A stretch of DNA of 64,000 bases from Gonatopus flavifemur (Eukaryota > Arthropoda > Insecta > Hymenoptera > Dryinidae). The notes beneath the pieces were generated by a model that saw nothing but the letters and a program-made list of their open reading frames with translations, was not told the DNA's origin and did no database searches. The translations under genes and the position numbers were made by a program. The stretch's first letter is position 1. The number at the start of each line of letters is the position of its first letter. The stretch spans positions 23,782,001 to 23,846,000 of the forward strand of contig JAFFJZ010000004.1 in assembly GCA_018340375.1 (NCBI GenBank), read 5' to 3'. Of the stretch, positions 10,740-22,002 are shown piece by piece.

Positions 10740-11770
10740 AAGCTGCCAATTCATGGGGCGTCGAGCATCGAGCGTCCAATTATTTCCCCAAATTTTTTCG
10801 ACGCTGAATTGCGAAATACCACAGGTACCTTTTCATGGAGCGTCAAGCATCGAGCATCAAAATAGTAAATTCCAATTCCAACATTGACACATAACCTCAT
10901 ATGCCAGAAAGGAATTAATTTATATGCTCATTTGATGTATTGCTGTTATTAAGCAATAAAGTAAATTACTACTAAAAAGTAATTAATTTAACCAGGACCA
11001 GGAATAAAACTCGGTATTTATGGAAATCAATTTTAACGTTGGAAATGATGAAAGTTGGAAGAAACGACCCTACAAACAATGATTACTGGCGTTTCAATGG
11101 GCCGCTGATGGTCCTGCGATGCCGGCAAAGGGCCGTCAATGGTCCTTTGAATGGCCTGCATTCGTGTTTGCTGCCCGAAGAGAACATGAAACTTCAGCGA
11201 ACGTTCAGATCAGATGTGTATAGATCGGGCCGAAGGTTCATTAGAGCTAACTTTTAGATTCACAAACGTTTGACGAAGGTTCTACGGACGTTGAAATGTC
11301 CTCCTCGAAATACGTTCGGGAAACATAGATGGAACGTTCGCTGAAGGTTCATCGAAGGTTTCAGGAAGCTCCACAAAAATATCTACACTTAGATTAATTT
11401 ATAATAATTTATGTTTATTAATTAATTTATTTTTCATATAAATTGATCAAAATTAATATAAGTATAGATATTTTTGTGAAGCTTCGTTAAACCATCGTTG
11501 AACCTTCAACGAACGTTTCATCTATGTTTCCTGAACGTATTTCGAGGCGGACATTTCAACGTTCGTAGAACCTTTGTCAAACGTTTGTGAATCTAAAAGT
11601 TAGCTCTAATGAACCTTCGGCCCGATCTATACACATCTGATCTGAACGTTCGCTGGAGCTTCATGTTCTCTTCGGGTGGGGAACTTCACAAATTTCAACG
11701 CTGGAGCGTCGAAAAAATCTGGGGAAATAATTGGACGCTCGATGCTCGACGCCTCATGAATTGGCAGCTT
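10740..11770. mobile_element. Inverted-repeat element with AAGCTGCCAATTCATGGGG arms
   Basis: The left arm (10740-10806) and right arm (11694-11770) are inverted copies. They carry CGTCGAGCATCGAGCGTCC, ATTATTTCCCCA and TTTTTTCGACGCT. The space between them holds copy 2 of the 503 bp MITE and unrelated sequence. No coding capacity is recognised. Confidence 0.7.
11174..11676. mobile_element. 503 bp palindromic MITE, copy 2
   Basis: It has the same length and nearly the same sequence as 6791-7293, with ends CCCGAAGAGAACATGAAAC and GGAGCTTCATGTTCTCTTCG. The flanks read ctg / tgg, so a clean TA duplication is not kept. It lies inside the AAGCTGCCAATT inverted-repeat element. Confidence 0.9.
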
Positions 11771-11961
11771 AACATAAAAATTGCAAGTTATGTTTTCCTA
11801 AAGTCACTTGCTTATGTAACTGATGCATAACATAGAAGTAACAAATTGCTACGAAATATAAGCATAAAATATTATATAATTGTTACATCACATATACGTG
11901 ACAGAGTTACGTCACTTGTGATTTCTGTGTTATGTAACATTTACATATGGTGTTCACTGGG

Positions 11962-12236
11962 TTTATAGGTGACTTGTGGAATATACCCATAGAACACACC
12001 GATTCAGAAAGAATTCATTAGGAGTTCAACTGGGATTCAAAGAATTCATTATGAATCCTTAAGAATTCTTTTCGAACTTCTGTGCTGTGTGGGTATACGT
12101 CTCTGAAGTAAGTACTTCCATATTCAATCAACAATTGAATAATTTCCATCAACATTGTAATAATAATTCATTATTGTCGATTGAATATGGGACTACTTAC
12201 TTCAGGGACGTATATATTCCATAAGTCACCTATAAA
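11962..12236. mobile_element. Palindromic MITE with TTTATAGGTGACTTGTGGAA ends
   Basis: The left end TTTATAGGTGACTTGTGGAA and right end TTCCATAAGTCACCTATAAA are inverted. A second inverted pair sits inside (TCTCTGAAGTAAGTACTTCC at 12099 against the GACTACTTACTTCAGGGACG region at 12190-12210). Blocks with GAATTCATTA and AAGAATTC are shared with 3717-3850. Confidence 0.65.
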
Positions 12237-12415
12237 TACGATTAAAAAATAAAATCAATCAATACATAAAAGCTGGCTATGGACTGAATGAATAATAATT
12301 GAAAGAATAACAGAAATACTCACATTAATATAGGTTATGCCAGCAACTTGGCACACATCACATACATATATTTTCATTCACAAATGTACGAGTATAAACA
12401 ATTCAATGTGTTATA

Positions 12416-14448
12416 CAGGGCGTCCCATTTAAAACAGGACAGCTGAATAACTCTTCAGGGAATGGAGGGGGAAAAAATTGTTCAGATGAAAGTTGTAGGG
12501 TTCGAAGGGGGCCATAAGATGGTGACCTTGAATTTGACCTTGAGGTCAATTTTGAGCATAATTGATGGTCAAAGTATGTTCTTTCGAATGGAAAACCCTA
12601 CGTTCGACCTCAGAAATGGAAAGAGCGGAAAATTTCACGTCCGAATATGTTAACATATCAGGTCATTTAGAGGTCATTTGAAAGTCAAAAAACCATTTTC
12701 TATGGATTTTCACGGAAAAGCCTCAAACGAGTTGTTTCTCTGACCAAAGTTATCAAAGTTAAAGTGAAACCCCACGTTTCGACCTTGAATTCGACCTTGA
12801 GAACGATAATGAATGCCAAATTTGAAACAATAATTAAAAAATTATTTATTTTTCCAGTTCGTCGTTTTATAATTACAGATGGCACAAATCCGTTGACGGG
12901 TAAGACACACTTATTGCAGGAGATGTTCGAATTGACCGCCATTTACTTCAATACATAACTCCAGTCGGCGTCGAAAGTTTCCAAGAACAGACTGAAAAAC
13001 TTCTGCACGAATATTCGCAATTGCGTATCTGATGCGTTGTTGTAGATTCACAGGTGTTGTTGGTCGGTTGGTATAAACGACATTTTTTACGTAACCCCAC
13101 AAATAGAGGTCTAGAAGGGTGAGATCAGGAGATCTTGCCGGCCACAGTACAAATCCACCTCGACCATTCCAACGATTGGGGAAAAGGATATTTAGATAAT
13201 CCCTCACACATCGAGCAAAGTGTGGTGGTGTACCGTCTTGCTGATACCACATCCTCTGCCTAGTTGCTAATGTCACATCTTCCATGAGAACTGGTAATTC
13301 ATTCTGTAAAAACTGTAGATAATTAGGACCGTTAACAGTTCCATCAAAAAAATACGGCCCAATAACTTGATTGTCTAGAATTCCACACCAAACATTTATA
13401 CTCCACCGATGCTGATGATCAACTTGTTGAGTCCAGTGCGGGTTTTGCGCTGACCAATAGTGGCTATTGTGACGATTTAACAAGCCAGTACTTTGAAACG
13501 TTGATTCATCACTGAAAAGAACATATCGAAAGAAATCGGGCGCTTCGTTCAACCTCTGTAAAGCCCAATGGCAAAAGTTAACCCGATTCTGCATATCTTG
13601 TTGAGATAATTCTTGGGTCAGTGTGATGTGGTACGGATGATATTGAGCAGCTTGTAGAATTCTGTGTGCCGTACTGCGTGGAATACCCAAATCGCGTTCA
13701 ATATCACGTAAACTAACATGAGGATTCATGTGTATTATTGCTAAAACAGCAACGCATCGAGGGTCGTTAAAGTTGAAACCTTGATTGTTTCGGCGTTGAC
13801 CAATCCTTCCTTGTCGACAATTTCTTTCAACTTGGCGAATGACTTCTGGAGAAGGATGATGCTGCCGATCTCCAAACCGCTCTCTGTACAATCGTGACGC
13901 TCTTTGGTACACTCCGCGACACTCACCCAAGATCATTAAAATATCAACACATTCTTTAGGTGAATAAACCATTTAGAACCCGCACTTACACCGTAAACGA
14001 TGAAAACTTCTTAATGATCATTTTCGTACTGATATGAAGAATAAACTCTGAAGGTTGGTTCTGTTTACTTTCAATTCAAGGTCGAAACGTGGGGTTTCAC
14101 TTTAACTTTAATAACTGTGGTCAGAGAAACAACTCGTTTGAGGCTTTTCCGTGAAAATCCATAGAAAATGGTTTTTTGACTTTCAAATGACCTCTAAATG
14201 ACCTGATATGTTAACATATTCGGACGTAAAATTTTCCGCTCTTTCCATTTCTGAGGTCGAACGTAGGGTTTTCCATTTGAAAAAACATACTTTGACCATC
14301 AATTATGCTCAAAATTGACCTCAAGGTCAAATTCAAGGTCACCATCTTATGGCCCCCTTCGAACCCTACAACTTTCACCTGAACAATTTTTCCCCCTCCA
14401 TTCCCTGAAGAGTTATTCAGCTGTCCTGTTTCAAATGGGACGCCCTGT
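12416..14448 (-). mobile_element. Complete DD41D (rosa-like) Tc1/mariner-superfamily transposon
   Basis: The ends CAGGGCGTCCC / GGGACGCCCTG are directly flanked by TA on both sides (12414-12415 and 14449-14450). The terminal inverted repeats are long, about 375 bp each (12416-12790 and 14072-14448), with few differences. Between them lies one uninterrupted transposase frame on the minus strand. Intact ends, matching arms and an open frame make this the best-preserved autonomous element in the window. Confidence 0.9.
12911..13972 (-). CDS. DDD transposase (DD41D, rosa-like IS630/Tc1/mariner)
   Basis: The predicted protein is 353 aa and begins MVYSPKECVD. It has an N-terminal helix-turn-helix region (about residues 5-60) and a second one around residues 85-110 (HVSLRDIERDLGIPRSTAHR). 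Catalytic residues are Asp155 (VLFSDEST), Asp246 (WYQQDGTPPHF) and Asp288 (SPDLTLLDLYLWG). The spacing Asp246-Asp288 leaves 41 residues between them, hence DD41D. The protein would bind the terminal repeats and perform cut-and-paste at TA. The frame has no stop or shift, so it may be active or recently active. DD41D assignment comes from counting; family naming follows published rosa elements as I recall them. Confidence 0.9.
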   Translation of the reverse strand: MVYSPKECVDILMILGECRGVYQRASRLYRERFGDRQHHPSPEVIRQVERNCRQGRIGQRRNNQGFNFNDPRCVAVLAIIHMNPHVSLRDIERDLGIPRSTAHRILQAAQYHPYHITLTQELSQQDMQNRVNFCHWALQRLNEAPDFFRYVLFSDESTFQSTGLLNRHNSHYWSAQNPHWTQQVDHQHRWSINVWCGILDNQVIGPYFFDGTVNGPNYLQFLQNELPVLMEDVTLATRQRMWYQQDGTPPHFARCVRDYLNILFPNRWNGRGGFVLWPARSPDLTLLDLYLWGYVKNVVYTNRPTTPVNLQQRIRYAIANIRAEVFQSVLGNFRRRLELCIEVNGGQFEHLLQ

Positions 14449-14524
14449 ATACATAGAAGGGGATTCCCATTTAGTTCCTGCGCTGTACTCAGGTGGCGCT
14501 GAATATCGTTCTCAAGATTATTCT

Positions 14525-14919
14525 TTTGAGCTGATGCCCCCTGGATAGACCACGATTGTCCCGAAAGCCTCTTGGCCCGAAATTTCCTGATTCCTTGAAA
14601 ACTGGTGCTTTTTAGGGGAATCACTAGAAATCACTAGTTTTCAACCAATCAGAAAATTTCGGGCCAACAGGCTCCCAGGACAATCACGGTCTACCCCAGG
14701 GGGCATAATCTCAAATGCAACATTCTCAAACGGATTTCAGCGCTGCCGTACGGTAGTACAGTGAATTATTCGCCATAGATTCAACTAACACAAACAATGA
14801 ACAAATCACACCGATTTTCGAATTGGTGTTAGTGTATACATGTAAAATAGTTCACTGTACTACCGTATAACAGCGCTGAAATCCGTTTGAAAATTTTCTA
14901 TCCGAGATTATGCCCCCTG
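14525..14919. mobile_element. Two abutting foldback elements with CCAGGGGGCATAATCTC ends
   Basis: 14525-14717 is an inverted repeat (TTGAGCTGATGCCCCCTGG against CCAGGGGGCATAATCTCAA, with ACCACGATTGTCC inside). 14697-14919 is a second one sharing that end, about 223 bp, with CGGATTTCAGCGCTG / CAGCGCTGAAATCCG arms. A 224 bp relative of the second lies at 20549-20772. Confidence 0.7.
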
Positions 14920-16522
14920 GTCTACCCTTGTATCTTGTTAACTTCAGTCAGGTCTATTTCACTGATCTATAGTATACATTGGATAGTGCATAGCTCCATT
15001 TAGAAAGCTATATATATATATATATATATCATGGAGAATAGAGGAAAGGAGTACGATCACAATAGGTTCTACGTGCCTTGAGTTGCTCCAACTTGTACCA
15101 AACCAATCATTTCGTTGCTTAAACTGGAAGTAGCGAATCCAAAATACTTGGAGCGAGTTGGGGTAACTTGGGACATCGGTAAACGAACTTAGCTAATACT
15201 TTTGAAGTGTCCTCGAGAACGTGACCTAGATTGGTCTAAAAATTGGCGCTGTCGTACGTGTGTACCAGTATATACTACTAGTAACCATGGAAACCATGTG
15301 TTTGACCAATAAGACTCCGGTTTTTACCGTCGCAAGCGCCATCAGTGGTAAAATTATGAACTATCTGGATCATAATTTCACGGACACTTTCCGTTGGAGA
15401 AACTACGCTTTGAGCGTACCCCTGTTCTCTATTCTCCATGATATATATCGGTGGAATTGCCCCTATTCAACGGAATGTGATAGAATCAACCAATCCTGCG
15501 CAACTGTTGATCAGAAAGACAGTGAAATTGCCCCTTCATGGCGGCGCCCTGATGGGAAGCAAACTCGCATACGGGAAGGCTATGCTATGCAATATCCAGT
15601 GTATATTATAGATCCAGTGGTCTATTTTCTCTCAGGTCAACAGCCCATTCGGGCTTGTTCACATACGGGCCAATTGAGCCCTACCCCTCATTCCTACTTG
15701 AGAACCAACCTTTCAATCTTCAAAGTAGTCACACAACTTGTTATGAGGCGCTGTATTCAATCATTTTTTTCAACATATTTCTAATTTTATTTGGTACATA
15801 GTTCAAAAAAATGCATCCAAATGTTGACAAAATCCTTCTATTATGAATACATAATAATGAAATAATAATACTTATATCAGTACATCAATACACCCACCAT
15901 ATCAATACCTTCTTGATTGTGAAATTCTGTTAGGAATGGCGCCAAAGGTGTCGCCATTTTCATTAGATTCCAGCCTGTCCATAAATCAAGAAGTCCGTGT
16001 CACAGAAAGAATCTATGTGATCTTAGTTTTTTCATCACAAGATCCCACACAAAGTTCGATAATAGGCAGAGTAATGTATCCATCATAAGTAAGTTATCTT
16101 CAAATTTTACTCTTCCACTTATCCGAATCATTTCGGCTGTGATATATGGAACCTATGGCATGGGACTTCCGTTTAATGAACAGGAACAGGAAGTTCCTCA
16201 CAATCTGAGATGGCAAAATAAAAACATCCTGTAACAAAGAAAATTTTGAAAAATCAACGTGTCTTGTTTTCAAGATGGATGTATATCTCAAAAATGCTAC
16301 AGTGCCATTTCTACTCAATAGAATGATGGTTTCAGTATTTATACGACCTACTTTCAATTCTAGTTTTTCAAGGTCGAACAATAACTATTTACGCTTTTTA
16401 ATGAATTGTTTGTACTGTATTTTATATCGTTCGAAAAATTCAATCTTGCTTTCTATCCTTATGAATAGTTGTATTTCAGTTTCATGTGCTGTACGAATAA
16501 TTGAGTTTCATGCACGAAAAAG
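14920..16522. other. Gene-free stretch upstream of GABP-beta
   Basis: A (TA)n run at 15009-15029 and the adjoining CATGGAGAATAGAGG have an inverted partner at about 15428-15446 (CTCTATTCTCCATG). This suggests another foldback element of about 430 bp. The 174-codon open frame at 15260-15784 shows no recognisable domain and overlaps repeat arms. The GABP-beta promoter should lie in the last few hundred bases, but no core promoter motif is clear. Confidence 0.45.
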
Positions 16523-19500
16523 ATGCAAGCTGAAAACATTTGCACTAATGATATTGAAGGGTTAGACGATGACACCCTTATACCTGTGAGTAAATTGAAT
16601 ATATTTGTCTAAACAAATTTATATATCATTGAAATATGATCACTCCATTGGCTTCTAGGTGGAAATACTTTCTTGCGACGTTTCCCATCGTACACGTTCT
16701 CAAGATGCCTTATCGATCGTAGAATTAGGCAAACAATTATTGCTCAGTGCAAAAAATGGCGATACTGAAACTGTCAGAGATCTTATGTGTCGTGGTGCCC
16801 CTTTCACAACAGATTGGGTAAGTGTAATCGTATATTACTAACAGTATATTACTAATTACTTGATGTTTAACGTTATATCAGTTATTACTGTTGATACTAG
16901 ACGATAAGAATTGATCTAGAATGTTCTACATTTTGTCAGGTTTCAGGATAAAATATATCCAAATAATAAAAATGAAGTCATAAGATACAGAATTATAATA
17001 TTTATCAAGGACATATAAATTCTAATAATGATTTAAAATTAGTTACCAAAAACAGCTTCTTATATCACATCTATGTAGAATATCAGCATGAAATATGTTG
17101 TCCACCAACGAAACAGTGTTGTTACAATTAATTAATGATTGATATAATGCTAGAAATATTTTATCTTGTAATTTTCATAGTATTTGTGTAAGAATGAGTA
17201 TTGGGTCAGTTGCTTGCACGAAGAAGGTTTATTAGATGTATTTGATCCAATGAAAACAAAGTCACCAGATCTGTGAATCTCATTTTTTTCAAAATGATTG
17301 GTAGATATGCAGTCTGATCAATGCGTGCATCTTCTTGTTGTGTTAAAGGAAATACATTTCCTACTTCTTTTCTATTCAGATGAAAATTTTTATGAAAACT
17401 TGGATTTAGTGAGTTTATAAAAGAGTGAAGGATTTTTTTTAGGTACCAGTTCTCTGCCTTTGTTCCCCTGCTAACCTATATCCATGTATTTTATTTGAAT
17501 TTTAATTCCAACATCTGAGTTTGGCATTCATTGTATACGAAATTCCTCAAAAAAAATTCTGTTGCGCATTACTTTAGAAACGCACACAATGCAAAATGAA
17601 GATATCAACATATATTTAAAGGGATAAGAGTCACGTAATGCCAGTTGAATCATTGATGTAAAATTTCGCGAACCTTCTTTAATAATATCAAAATATGGCT
17701 CTATACAGTGTTCCTTGGTTACCTATAGAAATACTGCATAAGGTAATAATATTGAGATTATTAAAGGATATTCGGGAAATCATAGATGAAAGATTTGGCC
17801 AATGCCACACCGCTTCTGTTTCCTTATCACACATTATTTGAAAAAAAATAAGCACATATTTCAAGAAGTATTCATGGATAATGTGAATTTTGTAATTCAA
17901 TCTGTAATTATGTTTTATATTAATACTTTCTAAAGCTTCCTACTGTTTATTGTAACATACATTGAAAATTAACTCTGATTTTCAGCTGGGCACCAGTGCT
18001 CTGCATTTAGCAGCACAAAACAACCATGGTCAAACTGCAGAGGTTTTGCTCAGGGCTGGCATTTCCAGAGATGCACGAACAAAAGTGGATAGAACACCTT
18101 TACACATGGCTGCATATGAAGGTCATCATCAAATGGCTCAATTATTAATAAATTATGGAGCGGATGTTGATAGCAGAGACATGGTAAATCACAATTTGGA
18201 GTATGATTTGGATTTAAACAAAAACAAATTGATCTCACCAATAAATTAATATAAATGAATTATATTTACAGCTTAAAATGACTCCGCTCCATTGGGCAGT
18301 AGAGAGAGAACATATAGAGGTGATACAGATTTTATTAGAACATGGCGCTGATCCAAATGCAACTAGCAAGTTTGATAAAACTCCTATTAGTCTTGCATTA
18401 GAGCATGATAGGTTGGACTTAGTAGACATATTACAACAGGAAAGAGAAATCCTGAATAACGCGATTAATCAACAGAATCAGTCAAGCTCAGCTGAACTTG
18501 AAGCTGCGACACAAAATTTAATTCACCTGAGCTCAGAAAAAGAAGAACAACCACAAAGTTTTGAGTTCCAGCATCAAATGTCACAACAAACGGAACAGAC
18601 AAATAAGCAAAAAATATCTCAAAGTGAGTGAATGGTTGATATTAACATGTACCTGGTCTTATGATTATTATTATTATTATTATCATCACGCATTAATTTT
18701 TCATAAAATTTCTAGTTCACCTTGGAAAAAAGCCAAAAATGGTTTTTCAACGAATTCATGTTTCTTCAGCCCCAAATGGCAAACAAGATAGTGAAATGAA
18801 ACACGTGGATGAGATCATCAACGCCAACAATCTCAAAAAACACAAGGATGCAACATCAATTGGTGGAGTGAACAAGCAGTTTAGATTATTAGAAGCTCAT
18901 GGGATTAGAATGATTCCAGTTGATGATGATTCATCAATTGTGGAAAATGCTATGGAGAGTGGTAGGACGGTAGTTTTAACAGGTGGATCAATGAACCAAA
19001 GCAATGTATTCTTTTTGTGCTTGGATTATTTCACTATGTAATAACATTTTTTTTCTGCATTATAGAAGCTGGAAAACTTGCTCTTAATCTAACAAAAGGA
19101 TCCTCGATAGGTGTTAAACGCCTTCAAGTAGCATCTAGAAGGGGAACTCCAAGAAAAGTCATTGCCATTAGGGCAGATCAAATTTTGAATCAGAATAACC
19201 CCCTCACATCCCGAGGTCCTAATATACTAAAGAGGACATCTATAGAAAATAAGGGTGGGAAGTTATATGTATCTTCCATATCAAACACCACATCTATTCC
19301 CACCCTCACACAATCTAAAAATTTTATCTCTTCACAGGTATATAATAGTAATAAGGTAAGAGACCCTATACCTGATCAGTGAACATATACACGATCAGTC
19401 CTTATATTCTAGGTTTTTGGAGTTTAGTTGTGCAAAAACTCTTCAACCAAAACATTTTTTATAATTAATGCATCGGAAATTAACTTTTTCATTTGAAACT

Positions 19501-19885
19501 TCTAGCTAAATTATTTCGTAAATTCGTATAATAATGAAAATGATCGGGTATAGGGTATCTTACCTTGAATATCTTTTGATGTAAAATTATTTTAATAATT
19601 TTTTTAATAATTTCTTTTTTTTCACAGAATAAAATTATTAGTTCTTCGAAAAAAATGAATGAACCGATTATTTTACAATTAGATGACGACATTGAAGAAG
19701 TTATAGAAGAGAACAGCAGAGATGAACAAGAACCAATCACTGATATCGCAGTTCTTAATAGACAATTAGCAGAAGCAAGAAGAGAAATAAGTGAATGTCG
19801 TAAACTGTTACAGAAAAAAGAAGAGGAAGCAGAATTGTATAAACAACAGCTTAGAAACATCACTGCGCAAAAAGCATTTAAGTGA
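16523..19885 (+). CDS. GABPB: GA-binding protein beta subunit (ankyrin repeats plus leucine zipper)
   Basis: Coding exons: 16523-16585, 16659-16817, 17986-18183, 18272-18623, 18716-18982, 19066-19355, 19628-19885; all introns GT-AG, phases consistent, 528 aa. Residues about 38-190 form four to five ankyrin repeats very close to vertebrate GABP-beta ([40 protein letters not shown]). The long middle is Ser/Gln-rich and includes a conserved [12 protein letters not shown] segment. The C-terminus (about 485-525) is a charged coiled coil ([19 protein letters not shown]) corresponding to the leucine zipper that lets two alpha-beta pairs associate. GABP-beta has no DNA-binding domain. It binds the ETS protein GABP-alpha through the ankyrins and activates GGAA sites, notably of nuclear genes for mitochondrial functions. 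The start was chosen because exon 1 ([13 protein letters not shown]) splices in frame through gtgagt to exon 2; a shorter N-terminus starting later is possible. Exon 6 has a second donor at 19336, but using it would break the frame. Confidence 0.9.
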
Positions 19886-21218
19886 TTATGAATAGGTAAA
19901 TTAATTTACACTGAAATTAAATGTCATATTCTTTTAAAGCTTAGTGCAAAATGATATAATATATGTGATAATATGTTTACAAAGAGATGATATTCAAATT
20001 TTTTGCAAATGATAACAGGAATTTTTCAAAGATGTTAAGTATTGTTTGTTGACTTTTTGCACTTGGCTTTTGAATTGTTTTTTTTTCTGATGAAAAAACA
20101 ATTGTCCCACTAAAATTTGTAAATAGATAAAGATTCATCATTTTATTCAGCTTTGTTTCGTTTATTTTGTTTTACGGAAAATTTATGATTAATAATGATA
20201 TTAGAATGATGTAGTTACAATCAACTATGCAATTTACTTGGAAAAAGTTTTTCCATTAGATGATTATTTCATATTTGTAACAGCACATGTATTCCTGACG
20301 TTGTTTTGATGTTTGACTATCAAATAGCGATATAAAACCAGAATTGAATGACATACAATTATTCGTTTGATCTAAGTTTGTATATTGAGTTATTCTACTT
20401 TTTCTCACAGACCAGTCCCAAGATGATAGCTTGATTCTAATTCAGCTTCTCAAGGACTCGAAAGTGTTCGAAAAACGAGGGAAATTTGGTACCATTTTAG
20501 ATGGACCGGTTAGCTACATTCAAACACAATTAATCAGTAAATCGAGTTCAGGGGGCATAAACTTAATTGGAAAATTTTTAGATTCATTTCAGCGCTGCCC
20601 TACGGAAGAACACTTGAAACAATTCCACATGGATACATTGACACAAATAATAAACGAATCACAAAATTTCTTGAAGTAGTATTAGTGCATTCGTGTGAAA
20701 TTAGTTCAAGTGTTCTTCCCTATGGCAGCGCTCAAATTAGTCTCAGAATTTTCCAATTGAGTTTATGCCCCTTATTCAATATCTAGCTTTTTCGACCCTG
20801 CATAGTAGAGTCAATTGCATACTTGAATTGATTCGTTTATTAATTGTATTTGAACATATCCATCTTTCTCACGTAGCTGAGTGTGCTTTCATTGTTTCCA
20901 GTGTAGTAAAGAGATGTCGTTAAAGTTTGAATTGTTTATTGAAACGAATTCAGTGTGGAATGTGACAACATCTAATTTGAACTCTATGAAAATTTGTAAA
21001 ACTCAATTCTTTTCAATGATAAACTCTAGTTAAACACGATCCGAAAATAATTGAAGGCATGTACATTTCATTATTTTTGTATTTAATCACAAATTCGTTT
21101 CGATAAACGATTCAAGATTCAATAATTTAGTAAAAAGAACAATATTGAATCCTTCAAAGGCTGAAATGCACGCTATTTCAACCTTGAGAAGCAGCTGATG
21201 TATTTATTCCCAGTATCT
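19886..21218. other. 3' flank of GABP-beta with a candidate extra exon
   Basis: This is presumably the GABP-beta 3' untranslated region and beyond. At 20411 a strong acceptor (TTCTACTTTTTCTCACAG) precedes an open frame that ends at 20679. Its non-repeat part (20411-20548) reads DQSQDDSLILIQLLKDSKVF and so on, then runs into the MITE at 20549. A possible donor (gtaaat) lies at 20537. I do not recognise the peptide. It could be an alternative last exon, an exon of another gene, or chance. Confidence 0.35.
20549..20772. mobile_element. 224 bp foldback MITE (CAGGGGGCATAAACT ends)
   Basis: The left arm CAGGGGGCATAAACTTAATT is inverted in the right arm (CAATTGAGTTTATGCCCC), with inner AGCGCTG blocks and AAGAACACTTGAA / TTCAAGTGTTCTT. 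It has nearly the same length and end sequence as 14697-14919, so the two define a family. Confidence 0.8.
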
Positions 21219-21226
21219 AGTGGACT

Positions 21227-21421
21227 CATAGAGATATAAGAATAGAGGAGGTGAGTGGGCCAAAAACGTGTACCACTGTGTGAAAAGAGAGAATAGAGGA
21301 GTTCTGTGACAACTTCGCTGATTGGCTAGCCAGAGAACTCCTGTATCTCTCTTTTATCCGATGTCACTTCTCCACTCACAGATTTCATCTGAATTCCCTC
21401 CTCTATTCTTATATCTCTGTG
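21227..21421. mobile_element. 195 bp hAT-type MITE with 8 bp target duplication
   Basis: The ends are CATAGAGATATAAGAATAG and CTATTCTTATATCTCTGTG. They are flanked by the direct repeat AGTGGACT at 21219-21226 and 21422-21429. An exact 8 bp duplication with CA(N)AG-type ends is the pattern of hAT transposons. There is no coding sequence. Confidence 0.85.
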
Positions 21422-21904
21422 AGTGGACTCTACGCGTTAACATTAATGACAAATTTTGGAAAACAATCACTTGTATAGTTTTGTGGAATACTTGATAAAT
21501 ATGAATTTTTGTTTCAATGTACAATCATATGAATTGATAACATCACAATGAATTTTAGGAATTAAGTTTTCAAATAATTGTGTTTTGATCATTGCAATAT
21601 TCTCTTATTTTTTATAATTATTATTACTATTTGACGTACATTTTCGTTAATCAAATTTGAACATGTAAAATTATTTTCTCAACTTCTGTGCATCATAAAT
21701 GAGTCAATATTAAATATTATGTTCTCAAACAGATTAATTTAAAGTCATTTTTGGATAACATCAAATTTCCAGAGTCAATAAATTGTGTAAAAATACAATG
21801 ATTATTTTTAAAGAAATCTTACCACATGTTACTCTACTATTTGATAATATCAATTCATATAATTATTCAAATAATTAAACAGCAATACATATTTGTGAAG
21901 TATA

Positions 21905-22000
21905 CAGTCCGTTCTCCGAATACTGCGGAATGGTGTGTTCCTCACTCGATCAAGACTAGACGTTTGAAGAGGTTCCCAGCAGTATTCAGAGAGCGCACTG
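21905..22000. mobile_element. 96 bp TA-flanked mini-MITE
   Basis: The ends CAGTCCGTTCTCCGAATACT and AGTATTCAGAGAGCGCACTG are inverted, with TA on both sides (21903-21904 and 22001-22002). This fits a Tc1/mariner-type deletion derivative. Confidence 0.75.
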
Positions 22001-22002
22001 TA

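Noticed and set aside
12462..12653. Open frames in both arms of the DD41D transposon (also 14211-14624)
   Set aside because: The same peptide appears from both terminal repeats, so it is a consequence of the inverted arms, not a gene.
15260..15784. 174-codon open frame on the plus strand
   Set aside because: No recognisable domain, overlaps an inverted-repeat arm (CTCTATTCTCCATG), and lacks codon or splice support.
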